A DNA stretch of 64,000 nt, from assembly GCF_003284975.1 (NCBI RefSeq), contig NZ_QMEU01000008.1, positions 1 to 64,000 on the forward strand, written 5' to 3'. Positions 26,601 through 34,918 of this stretch are shown here, one piece after another. Under the pieces are notes generated by a model. That model made no database searches and was not told the origin of the DNA. It worked only from the letters and a program-made list of their open reading frames with translations. Position 1 is the stretch's first letter, and each line of letters opens with the position of its first letter. This stretch comes from Mycobacterium colombiense (GTDB taxonomy: Bacteria; Actinomycetota; Actinomycetes; Mycobacteriales; Mycobacteriaceae). The translations under genes were made by a program, and so were the position numbers.

Positions 26601-27904
26601 TCGACCTCGACGGTTTCCGCGAACGCCGTTTCGCGCCGGGCAGCGACGGCCTGGGTGGCACCGACGCCAACGACCCGTTCGGCGATGTGTTCGTGGTGGT
26701 CGACGACTACGACGACCTGTACTCCAAAGACACCGTGCTGGGCGATCGCATCATCTCGCTGAGCAGCCGCGGCCCCGAATACGGGGTGCACGTGATGTGC
26801 AGCGCCGGCGGCTGGATTCACGGGCAGCGCCAAAGCCTGCTGCAAAACGCCACGGCGCGAATCCAATTACGGCTGGCCGACCCCAGCGAAAGCCAGATGG
26901 GGCATTCGTCGCTGGAGTCGCGGGACGCGGCCCGGCGGACACTGAACCGGCCAGGCTTCGGCCTGACCGACAGCCTGCACGAACTACGGGTCGGTGTGCC
27001 GGCGCTGACCGACCCGGCCACCGGCGCGGTCGTCAGCATCGTCGACGTCGGGGCCCGCATCGCCGAGGTCGCCGGGGTCACCAAGCATGCCACCCTGCAG
27101 CGACTGCCGCAGCGGGTGGCGCTGAAGGCGATCCTGGATTACGAGGCGGCGCGCCCCAGCGGCGACGACCTCTCGATCGCCTTCGCCATTGGCGAGCGCC
27201 ACGAACTGGGGCCGGTTCCGATCAAGCTGCGCGAGAGTCCCGGACTGATGATCCTGGGGCGGCAAGGGTGCGGAAAGACGTTGTCGCTGGTCGCCATTGG
27301 CGAGGCGATCATGAGCCGCTTCAGCCCCGAGGAAGCGCAGCTGACGCTGATCGACCCGAAGACCGCGCCGCACGGCCTGCGCGATCTGCACGGCCCTGGC
27401 TACGTGCGCGCGTACGCCTATGATCAGGACGAGATCGACGAGGTGATCACCGCCTTGGCGCAGCAGGTCCTGCTGCCGCGGCTGCCCCCGAAAGGCCTGA
27501 GCCAGGAGGAGTTACGCGAGCTCAAGCCGTGGGAGGGCCCGCGGCACTTCGTGCTCATCGACGACATCGGAGACCTGCGCCCGGATCAGAGCTACCCGCC
27601 CAAACCACCGGTGGGAGCGGCGCTGTGGAAGCTGATGGAACGCGCCCGGCAGATCGGGTTGCATGTCTTCACCACCCGAAACAGCGCGAACTGGGCGACG
27701 CTGCAAATGGATCCGTGGATGCGTTTCCAGAACTCGGCGAAAGTCGCTCAGCTGTACATGGACAACGACCCGCAGAACCGGATCAACCGGAACGTCCGCG
27801 CCCAGAACCTGCCGCCGGGGCGTGGCCTGCTGGTGAGCGTCGACGGCGACGTTGAAGGCGTGCTGGTCGGCCTGCCGTCCTCGGTCATACCGCCGCAGCA
27901 GTAA
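23690..27904 (+). CDS. eccC2: Type VII secretion ATPase EccC2 (FtsK/SpoIIIE type)
   Basis: The 1404-aa protein has two TM helices (about 38-85), the DUF/stalk domain, and three FtsK-like ATPase domains. Walker A motifs are visible in each: GTSGSGKSEF near residue 528, GAKQRGKTTTL near 893 and GRQGCGKTLSL near 1192. The matching Walker B segments are LLVIVDEYLE, VFVVVDDYDD and FVLIDDIGDL. It is the fused form in which EccCa and EccCb are one chain, as in M. tuberculosis ESX-2. It drives and selects ESX substrates. The gene looks intact, but the usual downstream PE/PPE/esx/espG/eccD/mycP/eccE genes are absent. Its last 20 bp overlap the convergent mmpL. Confidence 0.93.
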   Translation: MSKKAFPINRVKVEPPKPVRVAPSAPIALPEREPRNIWVMIGVPALIVALIGTIVMLYVSGVRSLTTGFFPLMGIGAFSMLAFSGRFGRARKITWGEMEKGRRRYLRDLDGNRDEIQTAVCAQREWQNFVHSDPRGLGAIIGGPRMWERGRGDADFLEVRLGTGVQHAPDSVLSVTWPDIASDEELEPVTGQALRDFILEQRKIRDIAKVVNLRSAPGFSFVGEDLDRLRSLMRAVLCSLAVFHNPRDVKLMVVTRNPEVWSWIVWLPHNLHDELFDACGFRRLVFATPEELEESLAAELHMKGKRGAWAPLAAASPTAMGSTLESGADTVDLGPHLVIVDDNTGSPDAWESVVGQVGKAGITLLRIASRVGTGVGFGDDQVFDLSERHSSPNGSVNGKIALHRNGSDADGEDNRQAPLLRVRGKFFAHADQLSVHRAYRYARAMARWSPTSRSEINDSVSGATELLRALGISDPRDLDVDRLWAERRGRGDERWCEVPVGAKPNGELQNIIIRAKDFGGFGFHSVVIGTSGSGKSEFFLSLVYGIALTHSPETFNVIFVDMKFESAAQDILGIPHVVAALSNLGKDERHLAERMRRVIDGEIKQRYELFTSVGARDANDYEEIRLAGRDLPPVPVLLVIVDEYLELFANHEKWINLIIHIGQEGRGANVFFMLGGQRLDLSSLQKVKSNIAFRIALRAESGDDSREVIGSDAAYHLPSKENGFGLLKVGPRDLEPFRCFYLSAPFVVPKTKEVATTVDMTLTKPRLYNWQYQPLDASDATALEAAAAVDAEPDEFLYYDDGFKRKKIVDVLRESLHEVPHRSPRRPWLEPLEEPETIDALVAGYRGKPWHVDYGHNAGLMFPVGVMDIPEESKQVVHAVDALRSNVIVVGAKQRGKTTTLMTLMCSAATMYTPSRVTFFCIGGATLAQAASLPHVTDIVSPKDAEGIERILSSMDALIDAREDSFRRLKIDLDGFRERRFAPGSDGLGGTDANDPFGDVFVVVDDYDDLYSKDTVLGDRIISLSSRGPEYGVHVMCSAGGWIHGQRQSLLQNATARIQLRLADPSESQMGHSSLESRDAARRTLNRPGFGLTDSLHELRVGVPALTDPATGAVVSIVDVGARIAEVAGVTKHATLQRLPQRVALKAILDYEAARPSGDDLSIAFAIGERHELGPVPIKLRESPGLMILGRQGCGKTLSLVAIGEAIMSRFSPEEAQLTLIDPKTAPHGLRDLHGPGYVRAYAYDQDEIDEVITALAQQVLLPRLPPKGLSQEELRELKPWEGPRHFVLIDDIGDLRPDQSYPPKPPVGAALWKLMERARQIGLHVFTTRNSANWATLQMDPWMRFQNSAKVAQLYMDNDPQNRINRNVRAQNLPPGRGLLVSVDGDVEGVLVGLPSSVIPPQQ

Positions 27905-30728
27905 CCCGTTGTCGCTCGGGCGTTTTCACGCTCGGCGCGACGGCGTGGCGGGGAAGCGGGCTCGGCCACCAGAACCACCGGCCCAACAGGGCGACGATGG
28001 ACGGCACGATGAATGCTCGCACCAGCAGAGTGTCCAGCAACAGTCCGACCGCGACGGTCGTGCCGATCTGGGCAACGCTGAGCACGCTGCTCGTCAACAA
28101 CGCCAGCATGGTCAACCCGAACACGATGCCGGCGACGGTGACCACCCCGCCGGTGCCGCCGAAGGCCCGGATGATGCCGGTCTTGAGGCCCGCCGCCGCT
28201 TCCTGTTTGATGCGCAGCGCGAGCAACAGGTTGTAATCGGCGCCGACGGCGATCAGCGCGATGAACGCGAAAGGCGCCACGGCCCAGTGCAGGTCCTGAT
28301 GCAGCAGGTGCTGCCAGATCAGTACGCTGGCGCCGACGGCCGAGGCATAGGAGGTGACGACGGTCCCGACGACGACCACGCCCGCCACCGGGCTGCGCAG
28401 CATGGCCGTGACGATCAAGAAGATGAGCACCAGTGCGGCGCCCGCCAGCAGCGTCGCGTCGCTGGCGACGAAGCGCTGCAGATCGGCCGTCACCGGGCCC
28501 ACGCCGGCCAGGTCGACCTCGGTCGGGGTCAGTGTCCCCTCCTTGGTGGCCTCCTTGATGGCGGCGCGCACCTGATCGGCCCGCTTGGCGCCATCGGCCC
28601 CCCATTCGGAACCGTCGCCATAGACCAACAGGTACGCGGCGCGACCGTTTTCGGAGATGAGGTGGCGCAGCGCGGTGGTGTACCGAGCGTCGGTCAACGC
28701 GCGCTGCGGCATGTAGAAGTCCCCCGCGGCGCTGCCCTGGAATTGCGTGGCGATCTCGTTCAGGTAGTCGGTCAGCTGATGCATCTGCGGCCCGAGCGTG
28801 TCGGACAGCGTCAGTAAGTCGTGCGTGGCCGAACGGGCCTGTCCCAACGCGTCTTTCATCGAGGTCACGCTCTGGGGCAGCGTGGCCATCGCGGTGGCGG
28901 CGGTGGTCGAGCCGCTGGTCAGCTTCGCGGCGCCGGAACCCAGCCGCGTGGCCGTCTGCACCAGGCTGTCGACGGGCTGTAGCACCCGGTCCACCGTCGA
29001 GCAGATCGGGTTGGCCGCGCAGTCGGGGGTATGCCCGACGAAGTCCCGCAACGGGTCGAGGTAGCCCGACACCGTCGTGACGTTGCGTTGCAGCCCGTCC
29101 ATGCCGGCCCGCATGTCTTCGGCGGCGCCGGACATGTCCGCCAATCCGGCACTGCCGCCTCGCAATCCGTTGCCCAGCCCGTCGACGGCCCGCTGGGTCT
29201 GTGCCAGCGCACCGTCCAGTTCGGAGACCCGCCGGAGGCGCTGCGTCAGCGTATCCATCGTGTCCCCGAACTGGCGGCCGAGCACACCGGCCTGATAGCT
29301 CAGCGTCGCCTGTTCGGGAACCTTGCCGTCCGGGCGGCTGGCGGACTGTACCGCACGCACCCCCGGCACGGCCATGATGTGACGCGTGATTCGCTCGATG
29401 GCGATCAGGCCGGCGGGGTTGCGCAGGTCGTGGTCGGCCTGGATGGCGACGACGTCGGGCAACAGCGAGTTCGCCGCGAAATGCCTTCCCGCGCTGGCAT
29501 AGCCGCGATTGGAGTCGGTGGACGACGGCGTCGCGGCGGGCTCGTTGAAGCCGACCCGCATGCCGGCCAACGGCAGCGCGACGAGCAGGCACAACCCCAG
29601 CGCGGCGACCAGGATCGGGCCCGGCCAGCGCGCTACTGACGTCCCGACCCGGCGCCACCGCCGCGCGGTGGTGGACGGCCGCGGTTCGAGATACCCGCGA
29701 CGTATCGCCAGGCTCATCAGCGCGGGCGTCAACGTCAACGCCGCGACCATGGTCGCCAGAATGCCGATGGAGCAGGGCAGCCCGGCGCTGCGGAACGAAC
29801 CGACCTTCGCGAACACCAGGCACGCCAGCGCCACCGACACCGTCAACGCCGATCCGATCACGACGGGCGCGATGGAACGGTAGGCCTGCGTCAAGGCTTG
29901 GGCAGGGGCGACGCCGTTGCGGCGGCCTTCGTGATAGCGGCCGACCAGGAAGATCGCGTAGTCGGTACCGGCACCGAGGGTCATCGCGGCCATGAGTGCT
30001 ACCGAAAATAGCGACACCTCAACCACATTGGACTGGCCGAGGGCGGCGACGGCGGCGCGCGCCAAAGCCAGGGCGAGTCCCACCGAGATCAGCGGGATAG
30101 CCGCAGCGACCGGCGAGCGGTAGACCACCAGCAACAGCAGCAGGATGAGACCGATGGTGGCGGCGGTGATGCCGAGCATCTGGCGGTCGATCGCGGAGAA
30201 CTCGTCGACGATGGTGGCGCCGGGGCCGGTGACATGGACCTCCAGTCCCGACGGCGGCGCGAGTTTGTCGATGGTGCCGCGCACGGCGTCCACCGAATCG
30301 CGCGCCTGCGCGGTGCCGAGCATCCCGGCGAGCCGCACCATGACGCTGACCGCCTTGCCGTCCGAACTCTGTGCGCCGGCGGCCGTGGCGGGCTGCGACC
30401 ACAGGTCGGTCACCGCATACACGTGGCGCTGGTCCGAACCCAGCGCGGCCGTCAACGCGTCGTAGAACTGGCGATCCTGTTGCGTCAGACGCTGATTGCG
30501 TTCCAGCACAACGTAAACGAAGTTGTTGCTGGGCGTCTGGTTGAACAACTGGGCGGCCCGGGCGGCCGCCTCGGCGCTGGGCGCGCCGGGCGGCATGAAG
30601 GACCGGGCATGGGTGTCGACGACGCGCTCCAGTTGCGGAACCGCGAGATTGGCCGCCGCGGCCGCCAGGATCCAGAGGCCGATGATGACGACCGCGTAGC
30701 GTGACGTCAGTCGCGCAAGGCTTCCCAT
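27885..30728 (-). CDS. MmpL/RND-family membrane transporter
   Basis: This 947-aa protein has the duplicated RND plan: one TM helix (about 15-35), a large outer loop (about 40-190), five TM helices (about 195-370), a second loop (about 400-740) and five more TM helices. The intramembrane Asp-Tyr pairs for proton relay are present in both halves (GAGTDYAIFLVGRYHEGRR and AVGADYNLLLALRIKQE). MmpL proteins export lipids, siderophores or drugs across the inner membrane. No mmpS gene is adjacent. The ATG at 30728 is 4 bp after the stop of the 126-aa gene, so the two are co-transcribed. It takes the place of the downstream ESX-2 genes. Confidence 0.9.
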   Translation of the reverse strand: MGSLARLTSRYAVVIIGLWILAAAAANLAVPQLERVVDTHARSFMPPGAPSAEAAARAAQLFNQTPSNNFVYVVLERNQRLTQQDRQFYDALTAALGSDQRHVYAVTDLWSQPATAAGAQSSDGKAVSVMVRLAGMLGTAQARDSVDAVRGTIDKLAPPSGLEVHVTGPGATIVDEFSAIDRQMLGITAATIGLILLLLLVVYRSPVAAAIPLISVGLALALARAAVAALGQSNVVEVSLFSVALMAAMTLGAGTDYAIFLVGRYHEGRRNGVAPAQALTQAYRSIAPVVIGSALTVSVALACLVFAKVGSFRSAGLPCSIGILATMVAALTLTPALMSLAIRRGYLEPRPSTTARRWRRVGTSVARWPGPILVAALGLCLLVALPLAGMRVGFNEPAATPSSTDSNRGYASAGRHFAANSLLPDVVAIQADHDLRNPAGLIAIERITRHIMAVPGVRAVQSASRPDGKVPEQATLSYQAGVLGRQFGDTMDTLTQRLRRVSELDGALAQTQRAVDGLGNGLRGGSAGLADMSGAAEDMRAGMDGLQRNVTTVSGYLDPLRDFVGHTPDCAANPICSTVDRVLQPVDSLVQTATRLGSGAAKLTSGSTTAATAMATLPQSVTSMKDALGQARSATHDLLTLSDTLGPQMHQLTDYLNEIATQFQGSAAGDFYMPQRALTDARYTTALRHLISENGRAAYLLVYGDGSEWGADGAKRADQVRAAIKEATKEGTLTPTEVDLAGVGPVTADLQRFVASDATLLAGAALVLIFLIVTAMLRSPVAGVVVVGTVVTSYASAVGASVLIWQHLLHQDLHWAVAPFAFIALIAVGADYNLLLALRIKQEAAAGLKTGIIRAFGGTGGVVTVAGIVFGLTMLALLTSSVLSVAQIGTTVAVGLLLDTLLVRAFIVPSIVALLGRWFWWPSPLPRHAVAPSVKTPERQRVTAAAV

Positions 30729-30732
30729 TCGG

Positions 30733-31113
30733 TCATGCAACGGTCTGCCGATCGCTGGTGGGCCCGCCAAACAGGCCCACGGCCACATGCTCGCCGCGCG
30801 TCAGGGAGCGCACCCGCAGCGATCGGCGGGTGCCGATCTTGACCAGCGCATGCAATCCCGGCTCGGCGGCTTCGAGATCGGCGAGCACCTGCTCGGCCGA
30901 CGCGCCCTCGTGGGCCGCCTGATCCAGCTTGGCCACCAGCATGGTGATCCAACGCTGGCCGAGTGAGAGCAGCAGGCCTTCCTCGTCGCCGAACAGCTCG
31001 GACACCTCGGATGACTTGTCGATCAACGCAAGTGCCGCCTCGGGGTCCGTCTCGGCGGCTTTGATCACCTGGGCCATGAAGGCCATGCGGTCGTGCAGCA
31101 GTGTCCATGTCAT
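30733..31113 (-). CDS. Conserved hypothetical helical protein upstream of mmpL
   Basis: This 126-aa soluble, helical, acidic protein reads MTWTLLHDRMAFMAQVIKAA and includes FGDEEGLLLSLGQRWITML. I recognise no domain, TM helix or signal. It is the first gene of a two-gene unit with mmpL and is divergent from the sensor kinase gene across a 133-bp intergenic region (31114-31246), which must contain both promoters. By context it may be a regulator or accessory protein for the transporter, but the sequence does not show which. Confidence 0.65.
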   Translation of the reverse strand: MTWTLLHDRMAFMAQVIKAAETDPEAALALIDKSSEVSELFGDEEGLLLSLGQRWITMLVAKLDQAAHEGASAEQVLADLEAAEPGLHALVKIGTRRSLRVRSLTRGEHVAVGLFGGPTSDRQTVA

Positions 31114-31246
31114 GACTCGACGTTAGGAATTCGGCCGCCCACCGCGCGTCGTGCCGAAGTGCAGTCTTTGTCTCCTACCACGGGCGGAGGTGGGTGCCGC
31201 CCGCAGCAGGATGTCACGAAGCACGGGGCTCTTCTAGGATTGGACG

Positions 31247-32464
31247 ATGTTGCGCGCCGCAGCGGATCACCTGCGGGAACTGCTTCGCCGACGAAGCGAG
31301 CTGATTCCCGTCGGTATCACCTGGGCGGCGTTGATCTCGGTCGATGTCGCCTTGGTGCTCGGCGGCGTGATCGGGACGCTGCAGCGGCCCGTCTCCGACC
31401 TGCCTGTGGCGCTCACCGCGTTCGCCCTGGCGTTGTCGCCGTCGTTCGCGTTCTTGATCTTCAACATGAAGATGACCCCGGGGCCGTTGTGGGCCACCTG
31501 GTTGGCTTCTTCCGCGCTGACTTTGTTCGGTACGTCGGCGCCGATTCACGCCGATTTCGGCCCGGCGTTGCTGGTCCTGATGGTCCTGGTCGTCGCGACG
31601 CTGGCGTCGGTGCTAGCCGGCCTGTTGGCTGCTGCGTCGGCGGCGGCGCTGCTGCTCGCCGACTCCGCGCTGCACCGCCTCGACACGGTGGTGTTGTACC
31701 TCGGCTTCATCGCGGTGGGGTGGCTGCTCGGCTACCTGATGCGCACCCAGCGGTTGCTGCTGGCCGAACAGATTGCGGCGCAGGGCATGCTGGCCGAGCA
31801 CGCCGCCGCCGACGAGCGGCGGCGCATCGCCCGCGAAGTGCACGACGTGATCGCCCATTCGCTGAGCATCACCCTGCTGCACGTGACCGGCGCGCGCCGC
31901 GCGCTGCAACAGGATCGCGACGTCGACGACGCGGTCGAGGCTTTGGAACAAGCCGAGCGACTCGGCCGCCAGGCGATGGCCGACATCCGTCGTACCGTCG
32001 GGCTGCTCGACAACTGGCCGACCAAGGCCGCGCAAACCGTGCCCGAACCCGGGATCGGTGACATCGCGCTACTCGTCGAGGGTTTCCAGCGGGCCGGTCT
32101 GGCCGTCGCGCTGTGTGTCGAAGGGCCCACCGATCACGTCTCGGCCGCGGTCGGCCTTGCGCTGTATCGCATCACCCAGGAATCGCTGGCCAACATCGCC
32201 AAGCATGCGCCCGAGTCGAAAGCCGGTGTTGTGCTAGATATCTCACCCGCGTCGGCGAGGCTCGCCGTCACCAACCTGCTACCCGCCGCGGTGACGGCCA
32301 CCCGATCACCCGAAGGGCGCGGTTTGCGCGGCATGCGCCAGCGCGTCGAGCTGCTCGGCGGGGCCATCGACGTCGGCCCCACCCGTGACGGATGGTCGGT
32401 GTGCGCCGAAATACCGCTGCAGGAAGGCGATACGGCCTGGCGGCCAGGGTGGTGCAGGGCGTGA
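31247..32464 (+). CDS. NarL-type sensor histidine kinase
   Basis: This 405-aa protein has five or six TM helices in its first about 170 residues and no sizeable outer sensor domain. A short coiled linker follows, then a HisKA_3 dimerisation domain with the phospho-acceptor histidine in REVHDVIAHSL (about residue 200) and a HATPase domain with the N box (ANIAKHA) and G box (GRGLRGM). It would sense a membrane or lipid signal and phosphorylate the response regulator whose gene overlaps its end by 4 bp (GTGA). Its divergence from the 126-aa/mmpL unit makes that transporter a candidate target. Confidence 0.9.
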   Translation: MLRAAADHLRELLRRRSELIPVGITWAALISVDVALVLGGVIGTLQRPVSDLPVALTAFALALSPSFAFLIFNMKMTPGPLWATWLASSALTLFGTSAPIHADFGPALLVLMVLVVATLASVLAGLLAAASAAALLLADSALHRLDTVVLYLGFIAVGWLLGYLMRTQRLLLAEQIAAQGMLAEHAAADERRRIAREVHDVIAHSLSITLLHVTGARRALQQDRDVDDAVEALEQAERLGRQAMADIRRTVGLLDNWPTKAAQTVPEPGIGDIALLVEGFQRAGLAVALCVEGPTDHVSAAVGLALYRITQESLANIAKHAPESKAGVVLDISPASARLAVTNLLPAAVTATRSPEGRGLRGMRQRVELLGGAIDVGPTRDGWSVCAEIPLQEGDTAWRPGWCRA

Positions 32465-33117
32465 TCGACACCGTCCCCGAGGTCGCTGTGCTGCTCGTCG
32501 ATGACCAGGACCTGGTGCGGTCGGGCCTGCGCCGGATCCTGCGCCGCAAGGACGGTTTCGTCATCGTGGCCGAGTGCGCCGACGGAGACGAGGTGCCCGC
32601 CGCGGTGGCCGAGCATCGGCCCGACGTCGTCGTGATGGACCTGCGGATGCGCCGCGTCGACGGCATCGAGGCGACGCGCAGGCTGGGTGGCAGGCCGCCG
32701 GTGCTGGCGCTGACCACCTTCAACGAGGACGAGCTGTTATCGGGGGCGCTGCGCGCCGGTGCGGCCGGCTTCGTGCTCAAGGACTCGTCGGCCGAGGAGT
32801 TGATCCGCGCGGTGCGGGCCGTCGCCAGGGGCGACAGCTATCTAGACCCCGCGGTGACCTCGCGGGTGTTGACCACCTACCGCAAGGCCGCTCCCGGGCC
32901 GCGCGGCACGGCGATCGGTGAGCTGACCACCCGCGAACTCGACGTGCTGACGTTGATCGGACAGGGCCTGTCCAACACGGAGATCGCGAATCAACTGTGC
33001 ATCTCGGGCGTCACGGTCAAGAGCCACATCGGCCGGATATTCGGGAAGCTCGATCTGCGCGACCGTGCCGCAGCGATCGTCTACGCCTACGACAACGGCA
33101 TCGTCGCTCCGCGCTGA
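32461..33117 (+). CDS. LuxR/NarL-family response regulator
   Basis: This 218-aa protein has a receiver domain (about 8-125) with the acidic pair in LLVDDQDLV, the phospho-acceptor aspartate in VVVMDLRM (about residue 60) and the conserved lysine in FVLKDSS. A C-terminal LuxR helix-turn-helix (about 150-210, LTTRELDVLTLIGQGLSNTE) binds DNA. The GTG at 32461 overlaps the kinase stop. A longer in-frame start at 32392 lies within the kinase and is not supported. It forms a complete two-component pair with the preceding gene. Confidence 0.92.
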   Translation: MIDTVPEVAVLLVDDQDLVRSGLRRILRRKDGFVIVAECADGDEVPAAVAEHRPDVVVMDLRMRRVDGIEATRRLGGRPPVLALTTFNEDELLSGALRAGAAGFVLKDSSAEELIRAVRAVARGDSYLDPAVTSRVLTTYRKAAPGPRGTAIGELTTRELDVLTLIGQGLSNTEIANQLCISGVTVKSHIGRIFGKLDLRDRAAAIVYAYDNGIVAPR

Positions 33118-33121
33118 AGAC

Positions 33122-33499
33122 CTACAGTGGCGCCGATTGTTCGGCCAGGTTCAGCATGACGTAGGCCATACACATGAGGAAGTTGATCACCACCATGATC
33201 AGGCCGGCGAGCATCAGCGACCGGGTACCGCGTTGCTTGAGTCTCTTGTAGCGCGCGGCACGCAATTCGCGGTCGAGCCGGATCGCGATCAGCGCGAAGT
33301 TCACGTTCATCAGCTCGTGCGCGGCCAGCGGCGCGCCCTCCAGCATTTGGCGCAACCGCTCCGGTGCCGTTCGAACGCCCACCCGCTCGAAACTCTGGCT
33401 CAGACGTAGCGCCCGCCGCCGGCGGAGCGATTCATATGGCAGCCGAAGCCGCCGCGCAAGTTGCCCTCGATCGTCCCCCCAGGGGTAAGACGGGGTCAT
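33122..33499 (-). CDS. Small protein with one C-terminal TM helix, unknown
   Basis: This 125-aa protein has a basic, Arg-rich helical body (LARRLRLPYESLRRRRALRL) with a later segment NVNFALIAIRLDRELRAARY, then one TM helix (about 95-117, SLMLAGLIMVVINFLMCMAYVM) and a short tail. The orientation suggests a cytoplasmic domain anchored by its C-terminus. The ATG at 33499 (MTPSYPWGDD) is preferred. The frame is open to 33580 but the added residues look non-conserved and come close to the adjacent oxygenase gene. It is convergent with the response regulator, 4 bp apart. Family not recognised. Confidence 0.6.
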   Translation of the reverse strand: MTPSYPWGDDRGQLARRLRLPYESLRRRRALRLSQSFERVGVRTAPERLRQMLEGAPLAAHELMNVNFALIAIRLDRELRAARYKRLKQRGTRSLMLAGLIMVVINFLMCMAYVMLNLAEQSAPL

Positions 33500-33566
33500 C
33501 ACAAGCGGGATTGTAAATCGCCCGGCGCCACTTTCGCGCTGCGAACACGGATTATGTTGCGACAGA

Positions 33567-34907
33567 TCACTTCGCCGCACCGCCGCTCATTTGCTGAGAG
33601 GCCGGTAGGTCGAGATAGCGCTCCAGGTTGCGATGCATGTTGATCACGCGGCGCTCCTCGCTGGACAACATCAAGTGGGTGAAGCCGGGCTGGTGCATTC
33701 CGCGCTGCAAGCCGGGCAGCACCGCGATGTCTTGCGTGAGCACCACCCCGGGCTCGGCCGACTCGGCGGCCATGCGGACATCCGTCGGCTTGGTGTGCGG
33801 CGCGCCCGGCGGCATTCGGGTCATCAAGAACATGACCAGCTCACCCTTGTCGGGGGACGGGTCGACGGCGGGGCGCGCGCACATGACGGTCAGGTGGTCG
33901 GCGTTGGCGAGAAGCGTCATGTTAGGAAACACGTTGTACTGATGCAATCGGGTCATTCGATCGGTGTCAGCCCAGTTGAGATCCACGCCGCGGGTTGCGG
34001 CGAACGCCCGCGTTCGGTTTGCGATCAGGTCGGCAACCGTCTGCCCGGGCCGGCGTTCGTCGGCGGGGAAGGGGGTGCCTTCGGCCGCGCCCATGAGCGC
34101 GCCCTGCGTATAGACGTAGGCGTCCCAGACCTCTTCGTCGCTCAGCGCGCCGTCAAACCGTGGGCTCTGCACACCGTAGGGCTGGTCCGATTTCCCGGTG
34201 TGACCCCAAATCCGTTGCGGTGCATGGATATCGTCGACGCAGCGCAGCAGTTCGGGATGCAGGGTCTGGATGTGGTAGGTCTCGCTGTATCCGTCGGCGA
34301 TGGTTTTCCAGTTGGCGTCGACCTCGACGGTGAGGGTGGCATAGCAGTGGAAATCCTCCAGGTGGCACCAGGCGATGTCGTCGGGCACCGCCTCGAGGTA
34401 CTCGATCAGGGACACCGCGCCCGGGTCGAGGGTGACGAAGACGAGCCCCGCCCAGGTGTCGACGCGCGCCGGTAGCAGCGGGAAGTCGGACATGCGCAGC
34501 GCGCCGAAGCCCTTGCGGTTGGGCACCCGTTTGAGCGCGCCGGCCAGGTCCCACGTCCAGCCGTGATAGCCGCATTTGAGTTCGTGCAGGCCCGAACCCG
34601 ATCCGGTGCACAGCGAATTGCCGCGGTGCCGGCAGACGTTCTGGAACGCGCGAAGCACCCCGTCGTCGTCACGGACGATGAGCACCCCATAGGGGCCGCA
34701 GCGGTATTCGAAATAATCACCGGGCGCCGCGACGTGGTCGAGCATGCAGGCCAGCTGCCACACCCTCGGCCACATCCGCTGCGACTCGAGCGCGGCGAAG
34801 GCGGAGGAGTAGTAGCGCTCGGCGGGCACCAGCGTCGGGCACTCCGGCGGGGTGCCGATGGCGTCCTCGCCGCGGGTCCGGGCCGGATTGCCGGCCGCCG
34901 TCGCCAT
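33567..34907 (-). CDS. Rieske non-heme iron ring-hydroxylating oxygenase, alpha subunit
   Basis: This 446-aa protein has a Rieske domain (about 50-150) with the cluster ligands Cys92-x-His94 in VCRHRG and Cys112-x2-His115 in CGYHGW. The catalytic domain follows, with the mononuclear iron motif in DGYSETYHIQTLHPE (two histidines five residues apart). The family adds oxygen to aromatic rings or demethylates/dealkylates substrates, using electrons from a reductase that is not encoded nearby. No beta subunit is adjacent, which fits alpha-only oxygenases. The ATG at 34907 lies 11 bp after the amidohydrolase stop, so the two are probably co-transcribed and act on the same compound. Confidence 0.88.
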   Translation of the reverse strand: MATAAGNPARTRGEDAIGTPPECPTLVPAERYYSSAFAALESQRMWPRVWQLACMLDHVAAPGDYFEYRCGPYGVLIVRDDDGVLRAFQNVCRHRGNSLCTGSGSGLHELKCGYHGWTWDLAGALKRVPNRKGFGALRMSDFPLLPARVDTWAGLVFVTLDPGAVSLIEYLEAVPDDIAWCHLEDFHCYATLTVEVDANWKTIADGYSETYHIQTLHPELLRCVDDIHAPQRIWGHTGKSDQPYGVQSPRFDGALSDEEVWDAYVYTQGALMGAAEGTPFPADERRPGQTVADLIANRTRAFAATRGVDLNWADTDRMTRLHQYNVFPNMTLLANADHLTVMCARPAVDPSPDKGELVMFLMTRMPPGAPHTKPTDVRMAAESAEPGVVLTQDIAVLPGLQRGMHQPGFTHLMLSSEERRVINMHRNLERYLDLPASQQMSGGAAK

Positions 34908-34918
34908 CGCGGGAGCTC

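Noticed and set aside
24947-26866. 639-codon minus-strand frame inside eccC2
   Set aside because: It is the antisense shadow of a conserved ATPase gene with three Walker motifs.
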